Assembly (NCBI GenBank): GCA_964554105.1
Contig: CAZKNF010000001.1
Location: forward strand, 62,001 to 126,000
Length of the DNA stretch: 64,000 nt
Direction of reading: 5' to 3'
From: CAZKNF01 sp964554105
GTDB taxonomy: Bacteria > Bacteroidota > Rhodothermia > Rhodothermales > VXPQ01
A program made the translations under genes and the position numbers. This document shows positions 9,343 through 18,416 of the stretch, piece by piece. The notes below the pieces were generated by a model that worked only from the letters and a program-made list of their open reading frames with translations, did not search any database and had not been told where the DNA came from. The first letter of the stretch is position 1. Each line of letters starts with the position of its first letter.

Positions 9343-11286
9343 ATGCAGGGGAACGGACTAAAGATATTTCTGACGGTCTTCTTTCTCGGTCTCTCTTTTT
9401 ATTACCTCTATCCATCAGTCCAGAACTACATCATTCAGCAGCGGCTGGACGGACTCGAGGGTGAGGAATTGCAGGAGTATCGTGAGGAGAATATTCAAAA
9501 GATCCGTCAGGTAGCGGAGAATGCTCTGAGTCTCGGACTGGACCTCCAGGGCGGCATGCACGTCACACTCGAAGTTCGAACCGATGCGCTCATTCGAGAG
9601 CTGGCGGTGGATACCGACGACACGTTCGACGAAGTGCTGCAGGTCGCGCAGGCGCGGGTCGAAGAGGAGGGAGTCTCAATAATCGAAGCGTTCAATACCG
9701 AATTCGAGCAGCGTGATCCGGACGCCCGCCTGTCCCGCTACTTTCGAAATGCGGACGCCGGCATAACGCGGCGCTCGAGCAATGCGGAAGTTACCCAATA
9801 CCTCCAGGATCAAGCCGATAATGCGATAGACCGTGCCATTTCCATTATTCGTGACCGCGTCGACAGGTACGGCGTGACCGAACCGTCGATTCAGAAACAG
9901 GGAACTCGCCGAGTGGTCGTCGAATTGCCCGGAATTGAGGATGAAGAGCGGGTTCGTAATCTGCTCCGGGGTACGGCTCGACTGGAATTTCATTTGATGG
10001 CGGAGCCCGAAGATCTTCAGCGCTCTCTTCAGCAGATCATCGAATACTATGAGCAGGGTGATCCGTCCGGTGAGTTGATGTCTGACGAGACGAATGGAAC
10101 GGAGGAAGTCGGTGCAACAGATACTGCAGAAGATGCGACTGTCATGCCGGGGGAGGAGGGGGATACCTCAATAGCGGCGGACACAGGGTTCGACGCGTCA
10201 TCACTCCTGGATCAGCCGGAAGTCGACCAACCCAGCAATCCGCTGCTTGCGCATATGCAGCCGGTTGGACAGGGCGTGGAATTCGGACTCGTCTCCGAAC
10301 AGGACACCGCTCGAGTGAGTGAACTGCTGCGCCGTGAAGAGGTGCAGCAGATGCTGCCGAACAATATAGAGCTGCTCTATTCGGCGACTCCGATCGGCCA
10401 GACGGAAACGGGGCTTGAGATGTATTCGCTTCTCGGCGTGCGCGAAGAGGTCGAGATGACCGGTGAGGTGATCACCGACGCTCGGGTCGATTTTGACGAA
10501 TTGAACCAGGCCGAGGTCACCATGGTGATGAATTCGGATGGCGCACGGACGTGGGCTCGACTGACGGGAGCGAACGTAAACAAAAACATCGCAATCGTCC
10601 TGGACGATTACGTGTACTCCTATCCGACCGTGATTAATCGGATCGTCGGAGGACGCTCGTCGATCACGGGGCTGGACTCTCGAACGGAGGCGCAGGATAT
10701 CGTGACGGTGCTTATGTCGGGTGCCCTGCCTGCACCCGTCGACATCGTCGAAGAACGCACCGTAGGACCGAGCCTTGGTGAAGCGTCCATTCGGGCCGGA
10801 TTCGTATCCGTGTCCGTCGGACTGCTGCTCGTCGCGCTCTTTATGATCTGGTTTTATCGCACCGCCGGACTTGTTGCCAACATGGCGCTTCTTTTCAATA
10901 TCATTTTCATCTTCGGAATTCTTGCAGCCTTCAACGCGACGCTTACGCTGCCGGGAATCGCGGGTATCGTACTCACGATCGGCATGGCCGTCGATGCGAA
11001 TGTCCTCATCTTTGAGCGAATACGCGAGGAGCAGGCTACGGGAAAGACGCTGAAAGCGGCAATTGACGCAGGATATGCAAAAGCATTTAGCGCCATTTTT
11101 GATGCGAACATCACGACGTTCTTTGTGGGCGCGATCCTGTATTCGTTCGGCGTAGGACCTATTCAGGGATTCGCGGTGACGCTCATGGCGGGCATTTTGT
11201 CGTCGCTGTTTACAGCCATCGTCGTCTCACGCATCGTATTTGACTGGATGGTGAACGAGCGGCGGATGTCTGTTTCGTATGGATAG
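9343..11286 (+). CDS. secD: Protein translocase subunit SecD
   Basis: 647-residue inner-membrane component of the SecDF complex, which uses the proton motive force to pull preproteins out on the periplasmic side. Visible features are an N-terminal TM helix (residues ~7-25), the LGLDLQGGMHVTLEV motif of the first periplasmic domain, and a C-terminal bundle of TM helices with the conserved GMAVDANVLIFERIREE motif. Around residues 243-306 there is an acidic, Asp/Glu/Thr-rich insertion between periplasmic subdomains that longer Bacteroidota SecD proteins can have. secF follows after 85 bases, so the two genes are separate but probably one transcript. Confidence 0.96.
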   Translation: MQGNGLKIFLTVFFLGLSFYYLYPSVQNYIIQQRLDGLEGEELQEYREENIQKIRQVAENALSLGLDLQGGMHVTLEVRTDALIRELAVDTDDTFDEVLQVAQARVEEEGVSIIEAFNTEFEQRDPDARLSRYFRNADAGITRRSSNAEVTQYLQDQADNAIDRAISIIRDRVDRYGVTEPSIQKQGTRRVVVELPGIEDEERVRNLLRGTARLEFHLMAEPEDLQRSLQQIIEYYEQGDPSGELMSDETNGTEEVGATDTAEDATVMPGEEGDTSIAADTGFDASSLLDQPEVDQPSNPLLAHMQPVGQGVEFGLVSEQDTARVSELLRREEVQQMLPNNIELLYSATPIGQTETGLEMYSLLGVREEVEMTGEVITDARVDFDELNQAEVTMVMNSDGARTWARLTGANVNKNIAIVLDDYVYSYPTVINRIVGGRSSITGLDSRTEAQDIVTVLMSGALPAPVDIVEERTVGPSLGEASIRAGFVSVSVGLLLVALFMIWFYRTAGLVANMALLFNIIFIFGILAAFNATLTLPGIAGIVLTIGMAVDANVLIFERIREEQATGKTLKAAIDAGYAKAFSAIFDANITTFFVGAILYSFGVGPIQGFAVTLMAGILSSLFTAIVVSRIVFDWMVNERRMSVSYG

Positions 11287-11371
11287 CCGACCTGCCGCGC
11301 CTCGTGCCATAGCCGCACGAGAAAGAGTGCCATTTGCCCTTTACGGGTAGCATCTAGATTGAGACACAGAC

Positions 11372-12286
11372 ATGAGATTATTCGAAAACGCTGATTTTCA
11401 GTTTATCAGCAACCGCAAGACGGGGTATATCATTTCTTCGATCCTGCTCATTGTGAGTCTGGGATCGCTAATAACACGCGGCCTCGAGCTGGGCATCGAC
11501 TTTCAGGGTGGAATGGAGTTCGTAGTGGAGAATCCGATCCAGCTTGAGGCTGTTGCCGTACGAGGTGCCCTTACAGAAGCATTGGGCCAGGAGCCAGAGG
11601 TAAAGAGCTTTGGTCCGAATCAGCTTCTCGTTCGTACCTCGGTGGAGGGAGAAACTTCGGATATCCAGCGGAGCATCGTGGCCGGTATCGCCGAATCATT
11701 CCCGGATTCAAATCCGACGATTGTGAAAACGGACATCGTCGGGCCGCGCTTCGCGGAGGATCTGAAAGAGGGAGCGATCTATTCGGTTTTCGGATCCCTT
11801 CTTATTATCTTCCTCTATATCCTCGTTCGCTTTGAATGGCGATTTGGCGTGGGCGCGGTGACAGCGATTTTCCACGATGTCCTGATTACACTGGGAATCT
11901 TTTCGATCCTTCAGGGTATTTTGCCCTTTTCACTTCAGATCGATCAGACGATTATCGCGGCATTCTTGACGATCGTCGGGTATTCGCTCAACGATACAGT
12001 GGTTGTATTTGACCGCATAAGAGAGTATACGAATCTGTTCAAGACGGAGACGTATCCCAGCCTCGTAAACCGCTCGATCAATAATACGTTGAGTCGGACG
12101 GTCGTTACTTCGGGTACTACCTTGCTCGTGGTAACCGTCCTGTTTATATTCGGTGGCGAGGTTCTACGTGGATTCGCCTTTGCACTCATCCTTGGAGTCG
12201 GAATCGGTACGTATTCTTCCGTATTTGTGGCGTCGCCGGTGGTCGTGGAGCTCCGGGCGCGTGCAGCGGCAGGCCAGCGTGTTTAA
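11372..12286 (+). CDS. secF: Protein translocase subunit SecF
   Basis: 304 residues, partner of SecD in the inner membrane. An N-terminal TM segment (TGYIISSILLIVSLGSL) is followed by the GIDFQGGMEFVVE periplasmic motif and then five TM helices including the conserved SLNDTVVVFDRIRE motif, where the Asp is part of the proton path in the family. The length is normal. Start ATG 11372; the STAS gene follows after 36 bases. Confidence 0.96.
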   Translation: MRLFENADFQFISNRKTGYIISSILLIVSLGSLITRGLELGIDFQGGMEFVVENPIQLEAVAVRGALTEALGQEPEVKSFGPNQLLVRTSVEGETSDIQRSIVAGIAESFPDSNPTIVKTDIVGPRFAEDLKEGAIYSVFGSLLIIFLYILVRFEWRFGVGAVTAIFHDVLITLGIFSILQGILPFSLQIDQTIIAAFLTIVGYSLNDTVVVFDRIREYTNLFKTETYPSLVNRSINNTLSRTVVTSGTTLLVVTVLFIFGGEVLRGFAFALILGVGIGTYSSVFVASPVVVELRARAAAGQRV

Positions 12287-12322
12287 GCATCCGACACCTA
12301 CTGTCAATATTCTAGAGGCGCG

Positions 12323-12682
12323 ATGAATTACAATGTTGACGAGCGGTACAACGCGGTTGTACTACAGCTTAAGGGCAACGTCATGGGCGGTCCTGACGGT
12401 GCCAAGCTCCACGATCAGCTTCACGAAATGAAGGAGGCCGGCAAGAAGAACGTTGTCGTAGATCTTGCCAAGGTCAAGTTCATGAATTCCAGCGGTCTGG
12501 GCATGTTGATCAGCGGCATGACGACTATGCGGAATGCGGGGGGCGATCTGCGGCTGGCGAGGGTCGCCGACCGAATTCAGTCCCTTCTCGTGATCACGAA
12601 ACTGATTACCGTCTTTAAGCACTTTGACTCAGTCGACGAGGCGATCGAGAGTTTCGAGACGGATCCGCCGGAGTCTTCGTAG
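12323..12682 (+). CDS. STAS-domain anti-sigma factor antagonist
   Basis: 119 residues, essentially one STAS domain of the SpoIIAA/RsbV type. The conserved phosphorylation segment reads FMNSSGLGMLISG, with the serine pair where an anti-sigma kinase would act, and the VVVDLAKVKF strand precedes it. In the family, the unphosphorylated protein binds an anti-sigma factor and frees its sigma factor. No partner kinase or phosphatase is adjacent; the gene sits 36 bases after secF and is closed by a terminator, so it may be the last gene of the secD-secF transcript. The partner is unknown. Confidence 0.88.
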   Translation: MNYNVDERYNAVVLQLKGNVMGGPDGAKLHDQLHEMKEAGKKNVVVDLAKVKFMNSSGLGMLISGMTTMRNAGGDLRLARVADRIQSLLVITKLITVFKHFDSVDEAIESFETDPPESS

Positions 12683-12775
12683 GATTTCGGCGCCGACTGT
12701 TTTGCGAACCGGGTATATCGGATCTCTCGGCTACGCACGACTGAGCATGATTGTTAGAATAGGCGTCCGTACGTA

Positions 12776-12809
12776 AAGGCGGCGAGATCATACTCGCCGC
12801 CTTCTCTTT
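12776..12809 (+). terminator. Rho-independent terminator after the STAS gene
   Basis: Perfect 11-bp GC-rich stem (12776-12786 with 12793-12803), loop ATCATA, then CTCTTT. It lies between the STAS gene and purA. The rest of the 12683-12958 interval shows no gene; an AGAGGAA ribosome-binding site precedes purA. Confidence 0.88.
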
Positions 12810-12958
12810 GGTGGGGTGGCTTCAATCGTGTTGCGCTTCCCATGGACGTTTAAATATTGTGGGACGCCTGATCGCGGCGCCCAAAATGGTGCATCGCGGT
12901 CAAGTCGCGTAGAGGATGGTTCGGCGTTCGTTTTCGACGCCCAGATAGAGGAATTTAT

Positions 12959-14254
12959 ATGCCGGTATCGGTTGTAATTGGCACCCAGTGGGGAGATGAG
13001 GGCAAGGGTAAGATTGTCGACCTGCTCGCGAGCGAGATGGATATCGTCGCACGCTATCAAGGCGGGGCGAACGCCGGGCATACGATCTGCTGGGGCGATA
13101 AGACTTTCGTGCTGCATCTCGTCCCGAGCGGCATTTTCCACGAGAATGTGACGTGTGTCATCGGCAACGGAGTCGTCATCGACCCGGTTGCCGTGATGGA
13201 AGAAATCCGCATGATTCGCGATTTGGGATACGACGTCGACGGACGTCTGATCATCTCGCATAATGCCCATCTAATCATGCCCTATCACAAGAGAATCGAA
13301 GAAGCGCGAGAGCGGGCTCGTGACGCAGGTGCAATTGGGACGACCGGCCGGGGCATCGGTCCCGCGTACGTCGACAAAGTCGCGCGCACCGGGATTCGTG
13401 TAGTCGATTTACTCGATCGCGATGTACTGCGGGTGAAATTGAAAGAAGCGATCGAGGAGAAGAACGCAATTCTCAAAGGGATCTACGACGCGGACGAACT
13501 GAACGTCGAGCAGATTATCGAGGAATATGTGGAGTTCGACAAACTCATCGATCCGTACGTTACAGATACATCTCAGTATCTTTGCAATGCGCTAAAGGAA
13601 GGCAAGCATGTTCTCGCGGAGGGAGCGCAAGGGTCGTTGCTGGACGTTGATTTTGGGACGTATCCGTTCGTGACCTCCAGCCATCCGACGGTGGGTGGAT
13701 GCTGCACCGGGCTCGGCGTTCCGCCGACAGAGATTCATCGCGTAATCGGAATCGTGAAAGCGTATTGCACACGCGTTGGAAACGGCCCCTTTCCGACCGA
13801 GTTGCAAGACGAAGCAGGGCGTCGATTGCGTTCGACGGGCGACGAGTTCGGCGCGACTACCGGCCGTCCGCGTCGCTGTGGATGGCTGGATTTAGTAGCC
13901 CTTCGATATACGGCTATGATTAACGGCCTCACAGAGCTTGCCATCACAAAGTTGGACGTGCTTACAGGCTTTGACGAACTGCGGATCTGCACCTCGTACC
14001 GTTATGACGGCAAGGAGTCAGTCCGCTTTCCCAGCGAAGTTCAGACACTGGAAAAGGTCGAGCCGATTTATGAGAGCTTCGAGGGATGGTCGGAAGATCT
14101 TACTGCGGCTGATCGTTTCGAGGATTTACCGGACGAGGCCCGAAGATATCTAGCATTCGTTAGCGACTTCGTCGGCGTTCCCATCTCGATGACGTCTACG
14201 GGGCCGAAACGCGAACAGATCGTGATGAACCGTCCGGCGTCGGTTTCTGCTTGA
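12959..14254 (+). CDS. purA: Adenylosuccinate synthetase
   Basis: 431 residues, the usual length. It catalyses the GTP-dependent condensation of IMP with aspartate, the first committed step to AMP, in the cytoplasm. The N-terminal signature is GTQWGDEGKGK (residues ~8-18, phosphate-binding loop), followed by GGANAGHTI and the TTGRGIGPAYVDK IMP-binding segment; the GATTGRPRRCGWLDL motif lies in the second half. A strong AGAGGAA site lies about 6 bases before ATG 12959. Upstream is a terminator, so purA has its own promoter. The histidine kinase gene follows 28 bases later. Confidence 0.97.
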   Translation: MPVSVVIGTQWGDEGKGKIVDLLASEMDIVARYQGGANAGHTICWGDKTFVLHLVPSGIFHENVTCVIGNGVVIDPVAVMEEIRMIRDLGYDVDGRLIISHNAHLIMPYHKRIEEARERARDAGAIGTTGRGIGPAYVDKVARTGIRVVDLLDRDVLRVKLKEAIEEKNAILKGIYDADELNVEQIIEEYVEFDKLIDPYVTDTSQYLCNALKEGKHVLAEGAQGSLLDVDFGTYPFVTSSHPTVGGCCTGLGVPPTEIHRVIGIVKAYCTRVGNGPFPTELQDEAGRRLRSTGDEFGATTGRPRRCGWLDLVALRYTAMINGLTELAITKLDVLTGFDELRICTSYRYDGKESVRFPSEVQTLEKVEPIYESFEGWSEDLTAADRFEDLPDEARRYLAFVSDFVGVPISMTSTGPKREQIVMNRPASVSA

Positions 14255-14282
14255 GTGTGGGCTGTCACTTATAGCCACCGTC

Positions 14283-15677
14283 ATGAGAGCGTACCGTCAT
14301 TCTGTCAAGCTCAAGTTGGGGCTTATTGTCTTTGCCGTATTGATTGCGGTCGCCTCTCTGGCGTATACAAATGAGCTTGTGGAACGGCTGCGAGATCGAG
14401 AGCAGTTTATGGTGCGCCTCTGGGCGAGCGCCCAGGAACAAATCGAATCCGCATCCCAATATGACAATCCCTATCTATCCGAATTTCGGCAGATGGAAGA
14501 GGTCGTCATCGATGGTGCCGAATCGAATCTGTCGGCTGAGGATCGGGAGCGGTATCGCGAAGCTCTCGCGTGGGCTCGGTCGATGCCGCCACCTGGAGAA
14601 ATCACGCTCGCAGGTGAAATTATACTCCGGGGCGAATTCGGGATGCCAGCAATCATCATGGATTCGACGCTGAGTGAGATCATTTTCTGGCATAATGTTT
14701 CTGTGCCAGACTCGCTGGAGGATCTTCCGGAGGACAGGCAGCGAGCCGCCAGAGCACGACTCAGGGCCCGAGCGGCCGAAATGGCACAGGTGTACGATCC
14801 GATCGTCATTGAGCTCGGGCCCGGTGAGAACAAGCTGAAGCAGTACATTTTCTACGATGAATCGCGACTGCTTCGGGAGCTGCGCGTGTTTCCGTTCGTC
14901 CAGCTGTTGTTCGTAGCGCTGTTCATCCTGGTCGGATACCTGGGGTTTTCGTATGTCCGCCGCAGCGAGCAGAGTAGTCTATGGGTCGGTATGGCCAAGG
15001 AGGCTGCGCATCAACTTGGCACGCCGATCTCGAGTCTTATGGGGTGGATCGAGTTGATGAAAATCGACCAGATGTCGGCAGATCAGCAGCGATCGGCAAT
15101 TGACGAGGTTGAGAAGGATGTTGCTCGACTTAATCGCGTAGCGAGTCGCTTCTCGGACATAGGATCACTACCTAAGCTCGAAGTGCGGCAACTTGCGCCC
15201 GTTATTCAATCGACCGCAGATTACATGCGGCGTCGTATGCCGCAGCACAACAAGCGAGTCTCCCTCGACGTTTCGGTTCCGGACGATCTCTGGGCTCCGC
15301 TCAACGTGGAGCTCTTCGAGTGGGTCATTGAGAATTTGCTGAAGAACGCATTGGATGCGATTGAGACAGACCGAGGCAAAATTGAGGTGACGGCGGAGTT
15401 GTCGGATGAACGCATCCTCATCGAGGTAAAGGATTCAGGGAAGGGCATCGACCGGCGAAACTGGCGGAATGTCTTTCGGCCGGGCTACAGTACGAAGAAG
15501 CGAGGATGGGGTCTCGGACTGAGCCTGGCCAAACGTATCGTCGAAGACTATCATGGCGGCACGCTGGTGCTGGCGCAGTCGCGGGTCCGACAGGGGACCA
15601 CCTTCAGAATTATCCTTCCTATCGCGAAAGAACCGAACTCCGAATCCAAACGTCGCCGCCTTACGATGGGAGCGTAA
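14283..15677 (+). CDS. Membrane sensor histidine kinase (orphan)
   Basis: 464 residues. A first TM helix (about residues 11-29) and a second (about 203-226) bracket a periplasmic sensor region of ~170 residues with no recognised fold. The cytoplasmic part has the H-box MAKEAAHQLGTPISSL with the phospho-acceptor His243, then HATPase motifs: N-box ENLLKNALDAIE, G1 DSGKGI and G2 GWGLGLSLAKRI. The AHQLGTP H-box is typical of a Bacteroidota kinase class. No response regulator is adjacent; purA is upstream. The 3' end overlaps the convergent sigma-like gene by 17 bases. Confidence 0.9.
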   Translation: MRAYRHSVKLKLGLIVFAVLIAVASLAYTNELVERLRDREQFMVRLWASAQEQIESASQYDNPYLSEFRQMEEVVIDGAESNLSAEDRERYREALAWARSMPPPGEITLAGEIILRGEFGMPAIIMDSTLSEIIFWHNVSVPDSLEDLPEDRQRAARARLRARAAEMAQVYDPIVIELGPGENKLKQYIFYDESRLLRELRVFPFVQLLFVALFILVGYLGFSYVRRSEQSSLWVGMAKEAAHQLGTPISSLMGWIELMKIDQMSADQQRSAIDEVEKDVARLNRVASRFSDIGSLPKLEVRQLAPVIQSTADYMRRRMPQHNKRVSLDVSVPDDLWAPLNVELFEWVIENLLKNALDAIETDRGKIEVTAELSDERILIEVKDSGKGIDRRNWRNVFRPGYSTKKRGWGLGLSLAKRIVEDYHGGTLVLAQSRVRQGTTFRIILPIAKEPNSESKRRRLTMGA

Positions 15678-16932
15678 TGCGGCCACGAAGTTCTTCCGCA
15701 TCGCCGAAAGTAATTGCGACGAAGATGTCGTCGCGATAGCGCCAGATCAGCGCCTTTTCTTCGCCGAGATCATGCAGGTCGAAGTTGCCCTGATCTTCAA
15801 TTTGGCGGAGGATGTCGCGTCCTACGATCAGCTGGTCTCGATGCCGGTCGAGAAAAGCATACGAATAGATGTAGACGGCGACAGGTTGCCCGGTCTCGGC
15901 ATCCTGAAACAAGAGCACAGGAACGTCTGCACTTTCGGCGATCTCGTGAATGGCTACTCCGTGAAGCGCCGTCTGATTGATTGTCGGGACCGTCACCCTT
16001 GCGCCAATCCGATCGAAGACGTAGCGTTCCGCCTGTTCCGCACTGGTGGTCTGGAAACTAGGTACAACCGATTTAGCCTGCCGCGCTGAAAGTGAGATCA
16101 GATTCAGGTCCGGTTCACGGTTCATGAAGTTTGTGAAGCCGTATCCGAGGAATCCGGCGACAGCAACAATGAGCAGTACGGCAACAGCTTTCTTCCATCC
16201 ACCGAAATGCCTATCGTCATTGGCCAGTTCTTTCGATGAGGATGCTTCAACTGGAGGAGCGGCTGCCGACTGGGGCTGCGACAAGTTTTTGAATACGGAC
16301 ACGATGGACGATCGGAGCGTCGGAGGCGTGGTGACGAGTCGGGCGTCTGCCATGCGCTGCAGGCCGGCTCGCCTCCAATTGTCCGGGGTGCCGGATTTCA
16401 GGAGACGACGTTCGGTGTCGGAGGCGTCCGAGTAGATGGCATTCTCTAAGTTGGTTCGCGAATCTTCGACCTGTGAGCATGCCAAGATCGCATCTACCCC
16501 GAGTACTCGGCCCGCGTCTTCGCAGCTCATGCGTTCGACGTCGCACATCATGAGGAGCATGCGCTGAGATGCGGTGAGCGTCGCAAATGCTCGAGGCATC
16601 GCTTGATCGATATAATCCTCAGCCAATTGCCGCCGGAAATCTGTGAGATCCTGTGAACGGAACGGCTGGCCGCTCTCACGCTGTTCAAACTCGGCAATCG
16701 AAGCGGTTTCACGCTCGGCGTGTACCTGCATCATCAGCCGATAAAGCCAAACTCGGGCGTGCTCGGCTGTCGCGAAATCAGCGTTAGTGCTGAATGCGCG
16801 TTGATACGTCGACTCGACGAGACGAACTGCCTGGACTGCATCGGGTGTGATGACCTGTGCGAGGGCGAAGAGGCCCTCTAGATGCTTCATGAGCGCATCG
16901 CGATTCTTGCCGGATAAAGTAGATGGAGACAT
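15661..16932 (-). CDS. Putative ECF sigma-like/anti-sigma-like fusion membrane protein
   Basis: 423 residues. Residues ~15-70 resemble ECF sigma region 2 (LVESTYQRAF...ARVWLYRLMMQV), and residues ~108-165 resemble region 4 (AFATLTASQRMLLMMCDVERMSCEDAGRVLGV). A Pro/Ser linker then leads to one TM helix at ~248-266 and a ~150-residue extracytoplasmic domain (VPVLLFQDAETGQPVAVYIYSY... and ALIWRYRDDIFVAITFGDAEELRGRI) that resembles the C-terminal part of membrane anti-sigma factors. The sigma-like part therefore appears tethered to the membrane in one chain with its own regulator-like domain. This is my reading of motifs, not a database match. It lies 15 bases after the SAM adenosyltransferase gene, likely in one transcript. 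Confidence 0.6.
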   Translation of the reverse strand: MSPSTLSGKNRDALMKHLEGLFALAQVITPDAVQAVRLVESTYQRAFSTNADFATAEHARVWLYRLMMQVHAERETASIAEFEQRESGQPFRSQDLTDFRRQLAEDYIDQAMPRAFATLTASQRMLLMMCDVERMSCEDAGRVLGVDAILACSQVEDSRTNLENAIYSDASDTERRLLKSGTPDNWRRAGLQRMADARLVTTPPTLRSSIVSVFKNLSQPQSAAAPPVEASSSKELANDDRHFGGWKKAVAVLLIVAVAGFLGYGFTNFMNREPDLNLISLSARQAKSVVPSFQTTSAEQAERYVFDRIGARVTVPTINQTALHGVAIHEIAESADVPVLLFQDAETGQPVAVYIYSYAFLDRHRDQLIVGRDILRQIEDQGNFDLHDLGEEKALIWRYRDDIFVAITFGDAEELRGRITLPS

Positions 16933-16947
16933 GGGATCACGCGCGCC

Positions 16948-17748
16948 CTACTTCTGATCACGGAAGAGGAGATTGACACGGTCGCCCTTTCGAATGCCAT
17001 GAAGCTCGGCAGCGTTCCCTGAGTTCACTGCAATCTCGAGAAAGCCACTGCTGTTATAGTGGAGGAGCGACTCACCGGCTTCAACGTCTCCGTAGGTTGT
17101 AGAGATGTTCTCAAGAATGGCATTCCCGATTAAACACTTGACGCTTCGTTCCGAGCTCACCTCGTCCAGAATCTTCCTTGACACATTCGTGATGCAGTTG
17201 CCGAATCGATCAATGTGGACGATCCAGCCCTGCACACCCCGGTCGTCGGCCATCGGAAGAGCCCAATGGAGAGGCTTTAAACCGGCAAGTGTGCGCCCCA
17301 GATCACCGAATGGAATCCCGCGGGACAGATGTGCTGCCGCGGGTGCAAATACGTCGCGTCCGTGGAAACTTGAGCTGATCTCCGTCGAGCGCCAGAACTC
17401 CTCACGTTCGAGCGCCACGCATGCATCGGGCTGCTCTTCGTTGAGGACGAGAGGGAATATGCCGTTATCCGGTCCCACAAACGTGTGGCGGGCTGCGCGA
17501 ATGGCAATTGGAAGACGGCTCGTTCCAACCCCGGGATCTACTACCACGACATGTATCGTATCCGGTGGAAAATAAAAGGCTGCGTCACGCAGCACGTAGG
17601 CCGCTTCCATCACGTCGTGGGGTGATATTTCGTGAGAAACGTCGACAATGCGAACGTCGGGGTTGATCGTCAGGATCACACCCTTCATCGCGCCGACGTA
17701 CGCGTCCTTGATGCCGAAGTCTGTTGTGAGCGTGATAATTCGAGACAC
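16948..17748 (-). CDS. SAM hydroxide adenosyltransferase (DUF62 family)
   Basis: 266 residues. The N-terminus ITLTTDFGIKDAYVGAMKGVI and the segments VVDPGVG and FVGPDNGIFP are the hallmarks of the SAM-dependent fluorinase/chlorinase/hydroxide adenosyltransferase superfamily. Members of the DUF62 branch hydrolyse S-adenosylmethionine to adenosine and methionine; I see nothing pointing to a halogenase. The C-terminal domain ends in GDRVNLLFRDQK. The start codon is GTG at 17748. The gene heads a two-gene minus-strand unit with the sigma-like fusion protein. Confidence 0.92.
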   Translation of the reverse strand: MSRIITLTTDFGIKDAYVGAMKGVILTINPDVRIVDVSHEISPHDVMEAAYVLRDAAFYFPPDTIHVVVVDPGVGTSRLPIAIRAARHTFVGPDNGIFPLVLNEEQPDACVALEREEFWRSTEISSSFHGRDVFAPAAAHLSRGIPFGDLGRTLAGLKPLHWALPMADDRGVQGWIVHIDRFGNCITNVSRKILDEVSSERSVKCLIGNAILENISTTYGDVEAGESLLHYNSSGFLEIAVNSGNAAELHGIRKGDRVNLLFRDQK

Positions 17749-17893
17749 AGTTTACAGGCGCATTCAAATGAATAAGCGATACGTTAACAACGAGTGTGAG
17801 GTGTAGTACGCGATCGGTTGAACCCAACAACAGATGCATCGTCCATTCGAATCGTATACTGGAGCTAGTCGAATCAGGAAAGAATAGCATTAG

Positions 17894-18277
17894 ATGTACA
17901 GCAAGAACGTCGGCGATCGCGGTGAAGATCTTGCGGTGACGTACCTCGAGGGGAAGGGCTACACCATCCTCGATAGGAACTACCGCTTTGAGCGTGCTGA
18001 AATCGACGTCATCTGCTATTCACCACCGGTCGAACACGGACGGAGCGGTGAACTCGTCTTTGCGGAGATCAAGACCAGATCCGGTACAGGATTCGGGCGC
18101 CCGGAGGAGGCCGTCTCAGCGGCCAAGCGGCGGCACATCATTCGCGCCGCACAGGCTTATTTGCACGAGCGTCGCCTTGAGAAGGCGACGTGTCGCTTCG
18201 ATGTGATCAGCATTCTCTTACCTCCGAACGGCGAGCCGGAGATCGAGCACTTTCGACGTGCATTCTGGGCATATTGA
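17894..18277 (+). CDS. YraN family (UPF0102) nuclease-like protein
   Basis: 127 residues, the usual family size. The motifs GDRGEDLAVTYLEGKGYTILDRNYR, EIDVI and FAEIKTRS (E-x-K core) match the UPF0102/YraN restriction-endonuclease-like fold, with GRPEEAVSAAKRRHI following. The cellular role is unclear; a Holliday-junction or DNA-repair role has been suggested for the family. It is transcribed divergently from the SAM adenosyltransferase gene (145 bases between the starts). Confidence 0.93.
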   Translation: MYSKNVGDRGEDLAVTYLEGKGYTILDRNYRFERAEIDVICYSPPVEHGRSGELVFAEIKTRSGTGFGRPEEAVSAAKRRHIIRAAQAYLHERRLEKATCRFDVISILLPPNGEPEIEHFRRAFWAY

Positions 18278-18416
18278 GACTGTAACAGGAACGATTCTTT
18301 CAACGTAAACGCCAGACTGCTCATCGTTTCGATTCCGTCCACTCGCTGTACGCGATCGGAACGCTGTCCAGTTCAAAGGTCATTCCGTGCACACTTGATA
18401 GGTCGATACGGCTCTT

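Noticed and set aside
15661..15677. Frameshift or assembly error causing the 17-bp overlap of the two convergent genes
   Set aside because: Both reading frames end naturally and both C-termini look complete, so the overlap is probably real.
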